Below are positions 46,389-55,806 of a stretch of DNA of 64,000 bases, piece after piece. A model generated the notes under the pieces. The model did no database searches. It was not told the DNA's origin and saw nothing but the letters and a program-made list of their open reading frames with translations. The stretch lies in the NCBI RefSeq assembly GCF_006539545.1, contig NZ_BJNF01000025.1, positions 16,100 through 80,099 on the forward strand, written 5' to 3'. Origin of the DNA: Nitrobacter winogradskyi. GTDB taxonomy: Bacteria; Pseudomonadota; Alphaproteobacteria; Rhizobiales; Xanthobacteraceae. Numbering within the stretch: the first letter of the stretch is position 1; every line of letters begins with the position of its first letter. The translations under genes were made by a program, and so were the position numbers.

Positions 46389-46736
46389 GCGTCGGTTATT
46401 CTAGGTGCGGGGCGATCACTGTCAATATTCCATTTGCGCGGCGGTGATGCTGGAAAGTCGCAGAATGAGCGGTTCTTCTCGTTTTCCTGCATAACATGTG
46501 GACGCCGCAAGACCCGACTCTTGCGCGTGAGTCACGGCATATTGTAGCGTTGGGCCCGTCGAATACGACATCTCGTGCGGCGTTTTGATCCTCGATCGGT
46601 TCCTGTTCTCAGCGTAAACGCCCGGGCGTTTTTCCCGCCCGGCGAGGGCTAAGGGATTCTGTCGGCACGGGTTTTTCGGGGGCGCTTAGATGCGCGGCCT
46701 TGGGGAGGCACGCATTACACAAGGGAACAATGTGCG

Positions 46737-47243
46737 ATGACGGTGATAACCTGGACCGACGACCGCGTCGAACAGCTGAAGAAGCTTTGGGAGGCGGGCC
46801 TCTCCGCAAGTCAGATCGCCGCCGAACTCGGCAACGTGACCCGCAACGCAGTGATCGGCAAGGTGCATCGGCTGGGCCTTTCGGGCCGGGCGAAGAGCCC
46901 GTCGTCCACCGTGCCCCGGACGCGCAAGGCCCGCCCCGCCCAGCATATGGTGCGGGTGTCTCGCCCTGTCTCCCGGGGCAATACCGCGCTCGCGCAAGCT
47001 TTCGAGGTCGAGATCGAAGCAGACCCGATCGCCTACGACAATGTCGTGCCCATGAGCCAGCGGCGATCGCTGCTCGAACTCAGCGAAGCCACCTGCCACT
47101 GGCCGGTCGGCGATCCCGCGAGTCCGGAGTTCTTCTTCTGCGGCGGCAAGGCTCTCACCGGCCTTCCCTATTGCGCGCACCACTCACGCATCGCTTATCA
47201 GCCCGCCGCCGACCGCCGCCGCCAATCACCGAAGACGCGGTAA
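46737..47243 (+). CDS. gcrA: Cell-cycle regulator GcrA
   Basis: The 168-residue protein has the conserved DNA-binding N terminus TWTDDRVEQLKKLWEAGLSA and VTRNAVIGKVHRLGLSGR. A basic linker follows, then the C-terminal sigma70-contact domain with RRSLLELSEATCHWPVGDP, FFFCGGKALTGLPYCAHHS. In Caulobacter GcrA binds RNA polymerase sigma70 and activates promoters with CcrM-methylated GANTC sites. The ATG at 46737 has AAGGGA nine bases upstream. Two GANTC sites lie about 200 bases upstream, suggesting methylation-linked control of its own gene. Confidence 0.96.
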   Translation: MTVITWTDDRVEQLKKLWEAGLSASQIAAELGNVTRNAVIGKVHRLGLSGRAKSPSSTVPRTRKARPAQHMVRVSRPVSRGNTALAQAFEVEIEADPIAYDNVVPMSQRRSLLELSEATCHWPVGDPASPEFFFCGGKALTGLPYCAHHSRIAYQPAADRRRQSPKTR

Positions 47244-47327
47244 TCACAGCGTATCCGTCAGATCCCTTCACGGCCGGGCTTGAACCGGTCATCTCCGCTT
47301 TGCGACGGGGATCGTGAATCCGCGGTT

Positions 47328-47420
47328 ATAGCGTTTTGAGCGAAGCGGGCGCCGGTCCGCATAAAGAAAACGCGCCGGATCAGAATCTCAGAGCGCTGCT
47401 TCCGACTCTATCAGAAACGG
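47328..47420. repeat. Intergenic repeat element
   Basis: It reads atagcgttttgagcgaagcg, then ccgcataaagaaaacgcgcc and a tcagaatctcagag...ctatcagaaacgg module, close to the copy at 33541. Confidence 0.65.
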
Positions 47421-47493
47421 AACGGCTCCGGCCGCGGCAGGCGCTTTTGGTGCAGAGTAACGCGGATCATCGACGCTCCTCAGCTCGCCCCGC

Positions 47494-48198
47494 TTACTCG
47501 GTCCCGCTTGCGAACTGCTCGTCCAGTGCGTAGCCCGCGCCGCGCACCGTGCGGATCGGATCCAGCTCGCCGTCGGGATTGAGCAGCTTGCGCAGCCGAC
47601 CGATGTGAACGTCGACGGTACGCTCGTCGATGTAGACATCGCGGCCCCAGACGCTGTCGAGCAATTGCTCGCGGCTGAACACCCGGCCGGGATGTTCGAG
47701 AAAAAACTCCAGCAACCGATACTCGGTCGGGCCAAGATCGATCGGGCGGCCGGAGCGCACGACGCGGTGCCTGTCGCGGTCGAGTTCTATGTCGCCAAAA
47801 CTCAGGACCGACGCCAGTCGCGCCGGGCTCGCGCGCCGCAGCAGGCTTTTCACCCTCGCCAGGAGCTCCGGCACCGAGAACGGCTTGACCACGTAGTCGT
47901 CCGCGCCGGTCGCGAGCCCCCGCACCCGCTCGCTCTCCTCGCCGCGCGCGGTGAGCATGATGATCGGAAGCTGCCTGGTGTCGGACCGGGCGCGCAGCCG
48001 GCGGCACAACTCGATGCCGGACAGGCCCGGCAGCATCCAGTCCAGCACGACAAGGTCGGGGATGCGCTCTTTCAGCCGCGTATCCGCCTCATCGCCTCGC
48101 ACCACCGTTTCGACCTCGTAACCTTCCGCTTCAAGATTGTAACGCAGCAGCGTCGTCAGCGCTTCCTCGTCTTCAACTACCAGAATGCGTGCACCCAT
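47494..48198 (-). CDS. phoB: Phosphate regulon response regulator PhoB
   Basis: The 234-residue OmpR-type regulator has a receiver domain with RILVVEDEEALTTLLRYNLE, phospho-Asp in LVVLDWMLPGLSGIELCRRL and Lys in DDYVVKPFSVPELL. The winged helix contains IDLGPTEYRLLEFFLEHPGR and VYIDERTVDVHIGRLRKLLN, typical of PhoB. It is phosphorylated by PhoR and binds Pho boxes such as the one at 52925. It is last gene of the phosphate cluster, 21 bases after phoU. Confidence 0.96.
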   Translation of the reverse strand: MGARILVVEDEEALTTLLRYNLEAEGYEVETVVRGDEADTRLKERIPDLVVLDWMLPGLSGIELCRRLRARSDTRQLPIIMLTARGEESERVRGLATGADDYVVKPFSVPELLARVKSLLRRASPARLASVLSFGDIELDRDRHRVVRSGRPIDLGPTEYRLLEFFLEHPGRVFSREQLLDSVWGRDVYIDERTVDVHIGRLRKLLNPDGELDPIRTVRGAGYALDEQFASGTE

Positions 48199-48219
48199 CG
48201 TGTCTCGCCTGATCCCGTT

Positions 48220-48936
48220 TCAGTTTCCCGGAGCCGCCGATGCGAAACCTGTCATGTCCCCCTTGGGACGCTTGTCGGGGATCTGCTGGCCTTCGATCAT
48301 GTAGAACACCGTCTCCGCGATATTGGTGGCGTGGTCGCCGATCCGCTCGATATTCTTGGCGCAGAACATCAGGTGAATACAGAACCCGATGTTGCGCGGG
48401 TCTTCCATCATGTACGTCAGGAGTTCGCGGAACAGGGAGGTGCAGATCGCATCCACCTCCTCGTCCCCTTTCCAGACCGCCATTGCCGCAGGCAGATCGT
48501 GCGCCGCATAAGCGTCGAGCACCGACTTGACCTGTGACCGCACCAGATCGGTCATATGCTCAAGACCGCGGATCAGTTTCAGCGGACGGAAATCGCTGTC
48601 GATTGCGACCACACGCTTGCCCATGTTCTTGGCGAGATCGCCGATGCGCTCCAGATCGATCGCGACCCGCATGGCGCCGACGATCTCGCGCAGATCCACC
48701 GCCATCGGCTGCCGCCGCGCGATGGTGAGCACGGCGCGCTCCTCGATCATGCGCTGCAACTGGTCGATCTCGGAATCGGCGGCCACCACGCGATCGCCCA
48801 AGGTGGCGTCGCGGCGGATCAGCGCGTCCAGCGACTCCACGATCTGCCGTTCAGCCAGTCCGCCCATTTCGGAAACCAGCCGCGTCAATTCCTGGAGATC
48901 GTCGTCGAAAGCCTTTGCGGTGTGTTCAAAAGCCAT
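48220..48936 (-). CDS. phoU: Phosphate transport regulator PhoU
   Basis: The 238-residue all-helical protein has two PhoU repeats. Each has the metal-binding acidic motif: ADSEIDQLQRMIEERAVLTI in the first and DEEVDAICTSLFRELLTYM in the second. FCAKNIERIGDHATNIAETV is the family signature. PhoU couples the Pst transporter to PhoR and keeps the kinase silent when phosphate is plentiful. It lies between pstB and phoB. Confidence 0.95.
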   Translation of the reverse strand: MAFEHTAKAFDDDLQELTRLVSEMGGLAERQIVESLDALIRRDATLGDRVVAADSEIDQLQRMIEERAVLTIARRQPMAVDLREIVGAMRVAIDLERIGDLAKNMGKRVVAIDSDFRPLKLIRGLEHMTDLVRSQVKSVLDAYAAHDLPAAMAVWKGDEEVDAICTSLFRELLTYMMEDPRNIGFCIHLMFCAKNIERIGDHATNIAETVFYMIEGQQIPDKRPKGDMTGFASAAPGN

Positions 48937-48969
48937 ATCAAATTTCTCCCCGCGATTCCGCGCGCAGCC

Positions 48970-49791
48970 TCAGCCGAAACGGCCGGTGATGTAATCCTGG
49001 GTGCGGCGATCAGACGGCGATGTGAAGAGTTTATCAGTGGGACCGAACTCGATCATCTCGCCGAGATACATGAACGAGGTGTAATCCGACACGCGCGCCG
49101 CCTGCTGCATGTTGTGGGTGACGATCGCGATCGTGTAATGCGTTTTGAGTTCGGCGATCAGCTCTTCAACCTTGGCCGTCGAGATCGGGTCGAGCGCCGA
49201 GCACGGCTCATCGAACAGGATCACTTCCGGCCGCACCGCAACCGTACGCGCGATGCAAAGGCGCTGCTGCTGACCGCCGGAGAGGCTAAGCCCGCTCGCG
49301 TTGAGCTTGTCCTTGACCTCGGTCCACAAGGCGCCGTCCCGCAACGCCTTCTCCACCCGGCTGTCCATGTCCGATTTCGGCAGCTTCTCGTACAGGCGGA
49401 TGCCGAACGCGATGTTCTCATAGATCGTCATCGGAAACGGCGTCGGCTTCTGAAACACCATGCCGACCCGCGCACGCAGAAGATTGAGGTCGAGCTTGGG
49501 GTCCAGGATGTCGGTGTCATCAAGTAACACCCGCCCCTCGACGCGCTGGCCGGGGTAGAGATCGTACATGCGGTTGAAGATGCGAAGCAGGGTCGACTTT
49601 CCGCAACCCGACGGACCGATGAAGGCCGTCACGCGGTTGGCGGCGATCGACAGGTTGATGTTCTTCAGCGCGTGATGCTGGCCGTAATAGAAATTGAGGT
49701 TACGGGCTGCGACCTTCGCCGGCACCTCCGGATCGATCCTCGGTGGGGGAACGGCCGGGCCCGACGCGGCGGCGGTGGAAACGATGGTCAT
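48970..49791 (-). CDS. pstB: Phosphate ABC transporter ATP-binding protein
   Basis: The 273-residue ATPase has Walker [20 protein letters not shown], signature [18 protein letters not shown] and Walker [41 protein letters not shown] is diagnostic of PstB. Its start overlaps the pstA stop (ATGA), so the subunits are coupled. It works on the inner face of the membrane with PstA and PstC. Confidence 0.97.
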   Translation of the reverse strand: MTIVSTAAASGPAVPPPRIDPEVPAKVAARNLNFYYGQHHALKNINLSIAANRVTAFIGPSGCGKSTLLRIFNRMYDLYPGQRVEGRVLLDDTDILDPKLDLNLLRARVGMVFQKPTPFPMTIYENIAFGIRLYEKLPKSDMDSRVEKALRDGALWTEVKDKLNASGLSLSGGQQQRLCIARTVAVRPEVILFDEPCSALDPISTAKVEELIAELKTHYTIAIVTHNMQQAARVSDYTSFMYLGEMIEFGPTDKLFTSPSDRRTQDYITGRFG

Positions 49792-50633
49792 TTCGCGGTC
49801 CTCTCAGAGCCGATCAATCGCGCACCGATGTTCAGCGCCAGAACGGCCAGGGTGATCAGCAGCGCCGCGCTCCACGCCAGCTGCTTCCAGTAGACGTAAG
49901 GGCTCTGCACGAAGTTGTTGATGGTGACGGGAAGGTTCGCCACCGGGTTGGCCAGGTCCAGGCTGAAGAACTGATTGCTCAAGGCGGTGAACAGCAGCGG
50001 CGCGGTCTCGCCGGCGACGCGCGCGGTGGCGAGCAGCACACCGGTGATCAGGCCGGTTCGCGCGGCGCGATAGGCGATGCGCCTGATGACGAGCGAGCGC
50101 GGCAGGCCGAGCGCCGAAGCCGCCTCACGCAGTGAGTTCGGCACAAGGTTCAGCATGTCCTCGGTAGTGCGCACCACCACCGGAATCACGATCACGGCGA
50201 GCGCAAGCGAGCCCGCGAGCGCCGAGAAGCCTCCCATCGGCACCACAACCGCTCCGTAGATGAACAAACCGATGATGATCGAAGGCGCACTGAGAAGGAT
50301 GTCGTTGATGAAACGAATAACCGGCGAGAGGCGATCGTGCTTGCCGTATTCGGCAAGGTAGGTGCCCGCGAACATCCCGATCGGCGCGCCCACCCCCACA
50401 CCGATCACGGTCATGATGAGCGAGCCAACGATGGCGTTCAGCAATCCCCCTTCGGAGGCGCCTGGCGGCGGCGTGTTCTGGGTGAAAAGCTGCCAGCTCA
50501 TGCCGGCGAGGCCGTTATAGAACAGCGTGAACAGAATGAGCCCAAGCCAGGAGACGCCGAACGCGGCGGCGACAAAGCACAGGGCGCGGACGATAATGTC
50601 CTTGCGTCGGCGGGAGGCATAGATCGGATTCAT
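49788..50633 (-). CDS. pstA: Phosphate ABC transporter permease
   Basis: The 281-residue permease has six predicted membrane helices. The binding-protein-dependent permease loop contains [20 protein letters not shown], the EAA motif that contacts Pst[18 protein letters not shown] sequence (here [15 protein letters not shown]) is typical of PstA. It starts at ATG 50633 and is coupled to pstB by a 4-base overlap. Confidence 0.95.
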   Translation of the reverse strand: MNPIYASRRRKDIIVRALCFVAAAFGVSWLGLILFTLFYNGLAGMSWQLFTQNTPPPGASEGGLLNAIVGSLIMTVIGVGVGAPIGMFAGTYLAEYGKHDRLSPVIRFINDILLSAPSIIIGLFIYGAVVVPMGGFSALAGSLALAVIVIPVVVRTTEDMLNLVPNSLREAASALGLPRSLVIRRIAYRAARTGLITGVLLATARVAGETAPLLFTALSNQFFSLDLANPVANLPVTINNFVQSPYVYWKQLAWSAALLITLAVLALNIGARLIGSERTAK

Positions 50634-50715
50634 GGCTTGACCCGTCCAGGCATCATCACCGAGCCAACGAATTGGTCGGTCGCGAAAACCCGGCTTCTGT
50701 TTCTCCGTGCCATGC

Positions 50716-51705
50716 CTATTTCCCCGCCTTCTTCTCCAGCCGCAACAGCATCAGGCGCGCCGCGGCGAGAACAAAGAACGTCAGGACGAACAACAGCAGG
50801 CCGAGCAGCATCAGGCTCGACTGATGCAGGCCGTCGCTCTCCGCGAACTCACTGGCGATCGCCGCGGAAATCGTCGTGCCTGGCGCGAAGATCGATGGCG
50901 AGATCCGGAACGAGTTGCCGATAATGAATGTCACCGCCATCGTCTCGCCGAGCGCGCGCCCGAGCGCCAGCATGGCGCCGCCGATCACGCCAACGCGCGT
51001 ATAGGGTAGCACGACGTGGCGGACGACTTCCCAGGTGGTGCAGCCGACACCATAGGCCGCCTCTTTGAGGACCGGCGGCACGGTCGCGAACACGTCGCGC
51101 GAAATCGCGGTGATGAACGGCAGCACCATGATCGCGAGAATCAGCGAGGCGTTGAACAGGCTCAGATAGGACGGCGGACCGCCGAAGATCGCGCCGAGGA
51201 TCGGCACGCCGTCAAACAGGCCGATGAAGAAGGGCTGAACCGTATCGGCGAGGAACGGGCCGAGGATGAAGAAGCCCCACATGCCGTAGATGATCGAGGG
51301 AATGCCCGCGAGCAGTTCGATCGCCATGCCGATCGGGGCCCGCGCCCACAGCGGACACAGCTCGGTGAGGAAAACGGCGATGCCGATGCCGACCGGGATC
51401 GCGATGGTCATGGCGATGATCGAGGTCAGGATCGTGCCATACAATGGGCTCAGCGCGCCCAGCACCGGCGGTTCGGCGGACGGCGCCCAGCGTTGCGTCG
51501 TCAGGAAGGAGCTACCGAACTCCATGATCGCAGGCCAGGATCCCACGATCAGCGAGATGATGATTCCGCCGAGCAGCACCAGGACGAGGATCGCGCTGAT
51601 GCGCGTGATCCAGTAGAAGACTCTGTCCCCGAGCTTGAAGGCGTCCATCGCACGGGAGCGGTCATGGGAGGCCACCTGTTCGATCGCGCTGCTATGAACG
51701 GCCAT
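50716..51705 (-). CDS. pstC: Phosphate ABC transporter permease
   Basis: The 329-residue permease has an N-terminal helix [20 protein letters not shown] and five further helices. The coupling loop is [20 protein letters not shown] and the following [19 protein letters not shown] is conserved in Pst[21 protein letters not shown] is a further family mark. The ATG at 51705 is chosen because the upstream frame to 51768 reads through the intercistronic region. It pairs with PstA. Confidence 0.95.
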   Translation of the reverse strand: MAVHSSAIEQVASHDRSRAMDAFKLGDRVFYWITRISAILVLVLLGGIIISLIVGSWPAIMEFGSSFLTTQRWAPSAEPPVLGALSPLYGTILTSIIAMTIAIPVGIGIAVFLTELCPLWARAPIGMAIELLAGIPSIIYGMWGFFILGPFLADTVQPFFIGLFDGVPILGAIFGGPPSYLSLFNASLILAIMVLPFITAISRDVFATVPPVLKEAAYGVGCTTWEVVRHVVLPYTRVGVIGGAMLALGRALGETMAVTFIIGNSFRISPSIFAPGTTISAAIASEFAESDGLHQSSLMLLGLLLFVLTFFVLAAARLMLLRLEKKAGK

Positions 51706-51773
51706 TTCCGCCACGCCCCACCCCTGTTTCCTGCAGACCATCCGGATACGGAGAACAGCTTCCCGCAACCATC

Positions 51774-51805
51774 CCGAGGAGAAGCGCCCCGACGCTCCTC
51801 CTCGG
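51774..51805 (-). promoter_or_regulatory. Intercistronic hairpin between pstS and pstC
   Basis: The outer stem CCGAGGAG/CTCCTCGG (8 bp) continues into an inner stem AGCG/CGCT with a six-base loop. There is no T tract. It probably stabilises the upstream pstS message or attenuates pstC, giving more binding protein than permease. Confidence 0.6.
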
Positions 51806-51812
51806 CACAGGA

Positions 51813-52838
51813 TCAGCTTTTGATTTCGGAGGTCCAGGTTTTTTCGATCTGCTTCACGACAGATTCCGGCATCGGAATGTAGTCGAGTTCCTCAGCCATC
51901 ACGCCGCCCTTCTCGAAGGCCCACTTGAAGAACTTGATCGCTTCGGCGGACGCCGCTTTATCGGAAGGCTCACTGTACATCAGGATGAACGTCGCCGCGG
52001 TGATCGGCCAGGAGGCCTCGCCGGGCTGATCGGTCAGGATCACGTGATAGCCAGGCGCGCTCGCCCAGTCGGCATTGGCTGCCGCGGCCTGAAAAGAGGC
52101 CCCGCCCGGCTGCACCACCTTGCCGGCCTTGTTGATGAGCGCGGTGTAGGTCAGCTTGTTCTGCTTGGCATAGGCGTACTCGACATAGCCGATCGCGTTC
52201 CGGGTCTGCCCGACATTGCCGGAAACCCCTTCATTGCCTTTGGCGCCGACGCCGGCCGGCCACTCGACCGCGGTGCCCTCACCGACCCTGGACTTCCACT
52301 CCGCATTCACCTTGGACAGATAGTTGGTGAAATTGAACGAGGTTCCCGCCCCGTCCGAACGATGCACCACCGCGATCGAAGCCGAAGGCAGCTTGACGCC
52401 CGGATTGAGCTTTACGATCGCAGGATCGTCCCACTTCGTGATCTTGCCGAGGTAGATATCGCCGAGCAGTTCCCCCGAAAGAACCAGTTCGCCGGGTTTC
52501 ACGCCCTCGATATTCACAACGGGCACGATCGCTCCCATCACCATCGGCCACTGCACGAGACCATCCTTCTCGAGCTTGTCGGCTTTCAGCGGCGCGTCGG
52601 TCGCGCCGAAAGTCACCGTCTTGGCGAGAATCTGCTTGATGCCGGCGCCCGACCCGATCGACTGATAATTGACTCCGTGGCCGGTCTCTTTCTTGTAGGC
52701 ATCAGCCCATTTCGAATAGACGGGAAACGGGAAGGTCGCTCCCGCACCGGTGACATCGGCCGCCTTCACCGCAACCGAAAAGACGGACGCCGAGGCGACG
52801 ACGAGGCCGGCGGCGGCGATGGCCTTGAAGAAATTCAT
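51813..52838 (-). CDS. pstS: Phosphate-binding periplasmic protein
   Basis: The 341-residue protein has a signal peptide (MNFFKAIAAAGLVVASASVF, cut near VKA-A). The mature start DVTGAGATFPFPVYSKWADA is the PstS signature of the phosphate-binding loop. VVHRSDGAGTSFNFTNYL carries further phosphate contacts. It delivers phosphate to PstC/PstA. The ATG at 52838 has GGGAG before it; the frame extends to 52880 without a better start. A Pho box lies 87-104 bases upstream. Confidence 0.96.
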   Translation of the reverse strand: MNFFKAIAAAGLVVASASVFSVAVKAADVTGAGATFPFPVYSKWADAYKKETGHGVNYQSIGSGAGIKQILAKTVTFGATDAPLKADKLEKDGLVQWPMVMGAIVPVVNIEGVKPGELVLSGELLGDIYLGKITKWDDPAIVKLNPGVKLPSASIAVVHRSDGAGTSFNFTNYLSKVNAEWKSRVGEGTAVEWPAGVGAKGNEGVSGNVGQTRNAIGYVEYAYAKQNKLTYTALINKAGKVVQPGGASFQAAAANADWASAPGYHVILTDQPGEASWPITAATFILMYSEPSDKAASAEAIKFFKWAFEKGGVMAEELDYIPMPESVVKQIEKTWTSEIKS

Positions 52839-52924
52839 GCGCGATCTCCCTTCGCATTGAACAGAGCGCAGGACGCTCATGACGCCTTCCTAGATGCGAC
52901 CGATGCTGCTTTTACGAACGCTTG

Positions 52925-52942
52925 ACGACAGCGGGATGACAG
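52925..52942 (-). promoter_or_regulatory. Pho box upstream of pstS
   Basis: On the minus strand it reads CTGTCAT-CCCG-CTGTCGT, two 7-base repeats spaced by 4 bases, close to the PhoB consensus CTGTCAT-N4-CTGTCAT. Confidence 0.8.
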
Positions 52943-52962
52943 CACTAAGCATCTCCAACTAT

Positions 52963-54285
52963 TCAGCTTCTTGCCTCCGACACGTCCCTCGCCGGCGGGA
53001 AGCCGGCGGTAAAGCTCGCGCCCTGCCCGGGCACGCTCTCGATCAGCAGACGGCCGCGATGCCGGTTGAGGATATGCTTCACCAGCGACAGGCCAAGGCC
53101 TGTGCCGCCCTGAGCCCGGCTGTCGCCGGCGTCGACCCGATAAAAACGCTCGGTCAGGCGGGGCAGATGCTCAGGTGCGATGCCGGGACCGAAATCCCGT
53201 ACCACCACCCGGAATTCCGGGTTCCCCTCCGATGAGACGTCGAGCCTCGACGACACCATGACCCTGCCGCCGGATGCGCCGTATTTCAGCGCGTTCTCGA
53301 TCAGGTTCTCGAACAATCGCAGCAGTTCCTCACGGTCGCCGCAGATCAGCACCGGGGTTTCCGGCAATGCTGTCTCGATCTCGACATGACGTTCCGCCGC
53401 GAGCGGCTCAAGTCCGTCGACGACCTCGCACACGATCGGAACAAGGTCGACGATCGTCTCCGGGCGCACATGAACCGATAGCTCGACCCGCGACAGCGAC
53501 AGGAGATCGTCGATCAGCCGCGCCATTCGCGCCGCCTGCGCGTGCATGATACCGAGAAACCGCTCGCGCGCCCGGGCGTCCTCGCGCGCGGGGCCCTGGA
53601 GCGTGTCGATGAATCCTGACAGCGCCGCGAGCGGCGTCCGCAACTCGTGGCTCGCATTGGCGACGAAATCGGCGCGCATTTCCTCGACCCGGCGCAACGG
53701 CGTCTGATCGTGAAACGTCAAAAGCATGCAATAGTCGACACCGCCGAATGCCGTCGGCACCGGAATCGGCGTGATGATCAATTCCATCCACCGATCGACC
53801 GGAACATGATTGAGATAAGTCGCCCGCCGTGCTTCCCGTGTCGCGATCGCTTCACGCAACGCGGTGACGATCTCAGGCGCTCGCAGCGCGAACTGCGCGA
53901 GTTCATTCCGGCGTAGCGCCGGTACGAGTTGCGCCGCCGCGGCATTGAGATGGATGACGCGGCCGGCCCTATCAAGCAGCACGTTGGGATCCGGCATGCC
54001 AGCCACGAGAGCATGCGCCACTTCCGTCTCTACCGGGTTGGCTCCGAACTCGATTTCGCGCGACGCATCCGGATCATGAACCTGCCAGGGCACCAGCGCC
54101 GCGCCGGCGATGCAGGCGAAAGCGACGGCGGCGCCCAAAGGTTGCAAGCCGCCGAACACAACCAGCGCGGCCAATGCAAGCCCGGCAACCAGCAGGATGA
54201 GCGCGGCGCGACGCAACCGGTCCGGCCAGGATGTGGACCTCGCGGCGAACCCCGGGGCGCGGACGTTGTTTCCCTCCGCAACCAC
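52963..54285 (-). CDS. phoR: Phosphate regulon sensor histidine kinase PhoR
   Basis: The 440-residue protein has two N-terminal membrane helices (AALILLVAGLALAALVVFGG and the following AVAFACIAGAALVPW), then a PAS domain (about 95-200). The HisKA domain carries FVANASHELRTPLAALSGFI (phospho-His), and the HATPase has LFENLIENALKYGASGGRV, RDFGPGIAPEHLPRLTERFY and GGTGLGLSLVKHILNRH. It phosphorylates PhoB when phosphate is scarce. It starts with GTG at 54285 and lies 10 bases after the gene at 54296, so the two are probably one transcript. Confidence 0.94.
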   Translation of the reverse strand: MVAEGNNVRAPGFAARSTSWPDRLRRAALILLVAGLALAALVVFGGLQPLGAAVAFACIAGAALVPWQVHDPDASREIEFGANPVETEVAHALVAGMPDPNVLLDRAGRVIHLNAAAAQLVPALRRNELAQFALRAPEIVTALREAIATREARRATYLNHVPVDRWMELIITPIPVPTAFGGVDYCMLLTFHDQTPLRRVEEMRADFVANASHELRTPLAALSGFIDTLQGPAREDARARERFLGIMHAQAARMARLIDDLLSLSRVELSVHVRPETIVDLVPIVCEVVDGLEPLAAERHVEIETALPETPVLICGDREELLRLFENLIENALKYGASGGRVMVSSRLDVSSEGNPEFRVVVRDFGPGIAPEHLPRLTERFYRVDAGDSRAQGGTGLGLSLVKHILNRHRGRLLIESVPGQGASFTAGFPPARDVSEARS

Positions 54286-54295
54286 TTGAGTACTG

Positions 54296-55351
54296 TCAGG
54301 CGCCAGAATCGCCGTGCCCTCCCAGATAGGGCAGTTGACTGTCGGACTCGGCGTTCGATCCGGTCCGCGCGTAACCTACGCGTCGCATTCGCGCGCTGAC
54401 AATAATTTCCCGAAGTGTCAGCAAGATGATGGAGATCGCGAACGGCGTGACATAATAGAGCAGCCGGAACAGCAGCATCGCGGCCAGAAGATCGTTTTTC
54501 TCCATCTGCCACAGGCCGATCAGCATGGCGGCGTCGAACACGCCGAGTCCTCCCGGCGAATGACTCGCGAAACCGAGCAACGTGGCGGACACGAAGATCA
54601 CCGCGACGACGACAAAGCCGACATTGGGCTGATGGGGCAGCAGCACGTACATCGCGAGCGCGCAGAACCCCAGATCGACGATCCCGATAAAAATCTGCAG
54701 CAGCGTCAGCCGGCCGCCCGGCAGAACCACGGTCCATGACCCGCTGCCAACGCGACGCGGCCGCATCCCAACCCAGATCACGTAGGCGATGAGGCCGAGT
54801 ATGATCGCGATTGCGATCAGCCGGTTGAACCAAGGCGGAAGCTGATCGATGCTGGTGGCCGCCTCGGGGTGATAGGCAATGCCCAATCCGAGCACGGCGG
54901 CGTTGCCGAGCCAGAAGGTAAGACCCGCCAGAAAGCAGACTTTCGCGACATCGATCGCATTCAGTCCCCAGGCGGAATAGATGCGATAGCGCACCGCTCC
55001 GCCGGTGAATACGCTGGCGCCGACATTGTGGCCGATCGAATAGCTGGTGAAGGCGGCGAACGCCGTGACGCGATAGGGAACATGGGTGATACCGATGGTG
55101 CGCACCGCAAACAGATCGTAGAAGGTCAGCGTGAAGTAGCCTGCGGCCACGAACAGACCCGACAACGCGATCGAATGCCACTCGGTCCGCTTGACGGCCT
55201 CCATCACCTCCTCGACATCGATGTCCCGGAGAATATGGAAGAGCACGTAGAACGCGACCGCGATCACGGTGACGCTGATCACCACACCCAGCTTGTGCAG
55301 GATTCGTTTCCGGCGCAGAATCGAAATCGCTCTGCGTATTGATCCGAGCAT
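54296..55351 (-). CDS. LPG-synthase transmembrane-region (UPF0104-type) membrane protein
   Basis: The 351-residue protein has eight predicted membrane helices, among them LGVVISVTVIAVAFYVLF, LLQIFIGIVDLGFCALAMYV and LLAAMLLFRLLYYVTPFAIS. Marks such as FTSYSIGHNVGASVFTGGAV and GFASHSPGGLGVFDAAMLIG are typical of the flippase-like half of lysylphosphatidylglycerol synthases (MprF N-terminal domain). The C-terminal synthase domain is absent. It may translocate a lipid. The ATG at 55351 is preceded by GAGG; the frame is open to 55396. It lies directly ahead of phoR, hinting at a link with phosphate-dependent membrane remodelling, which is inference. Confidence 0.85.
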   Translation of the reverse strand: MLGSIRRAISILRRKRILHKLGVVISVTVIAVAFYVLFHILRDIDVEEVMEAVKRTEWHSIALSGLFVAAGYFTLTFYDLFAVRTIGITHVPYRVTAFAAFTSYSIGHNVGASVFTGGAVRYRIYSAWGLNAIDVAKVCFLAGLTFWLGNAAVLGLGIAYHPEAATSIDQLPPWFNRLIAIAIILGLIAYVIWVGMRPRRVGSGSWTVVLPGGRLTLLQIFIGIVDLGFCALAMYVLLPHQPNVGFVVVAVIFVSATLLGFASHSPGGLGVFDAAMLIGLWQMEKNDLLAAMLLFRLLYYVTPFAISIILLTLREIIVSARMRRVGYARTGSNAESDSQLPYLGGHGDSGA

Positions 55352-55478
55352 CGAAAACCTCGAAATGCGGCACGGCAAAGGCGCGCCTATCCGCATTCAT
55401 TCACGTGGCAGGGTGGTAGCGTGTTCTGGTTCCTAGCAGAATTCGGCCGGCCTCAATGAATCTCTTCATTTCAACACG

Positions 55479-55802
55479 TTAAAGTGTTCCGTTGGAATGC
55501 TCCGTCGATCCGGACGCCGCCTGGCGTGAAACCACCCCATCGCGCAACCACGATCCGACCGCGCACCCCCCAAGATAGACACCGAGCATCACCAGTCCAA
55601 GGTCCAGCCAGTAACCGAACCGGCCGGGAACAACGTGCATGACCGCCAACACGATCAGCGCCAGGAGCATCGCCGCCAGCCACCGCGCGGTCAAACTAGA
55701 TACTCCCCGCCCGCGATGCACCACCGCAATCCAGCCCATGGCCAGGCCAAGCAGCAACGATATAACCAGCCAGACCCAGTGAAACCCTGCCAGGTAGACC
55801 AT
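55479..55802 (-). CDS. Small three-helix membrane protein
   Basis: The 107-residue protein has three hydrophobic stretches: WVWLVISLLLGLAMGWIAVV, WLAAMLLALIVLAVMHVV and LDLGLVMLGVYLGGCAVGSW. It ends with a polar tail. It lies 4 bases after the OmpA/BON gene on the same strand, so it is probably its operon partner. I do not recognise a family; an accessory role for the OmpA-type protein is possible. Confidence 0.75.
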   Translation of the reverse strand: MVYLAGFHWVWLVISLLLGLAMGWIAVVHRGRGVSSLTARWLAAMLLALIVLAVMHVVPGRFGYWLDLGLVMLGVYLGGCAVGSWLRDGVVSRQAASGSTEHSNGTL

Positions 55803-55806
55803 ATCC

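Larger units (their letters stand above)
46260..46736. other. Divergent control region of argD and gcrA
   Basis: No gene is supported in these 477 bases. It contains two 21-bp direct repeats, an adjacent 8-6-8 hairpin, and two closely spaced GANTC sites (46516-46520 and 46529-46533) upstream of gcrA. Confidence 0.6.
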
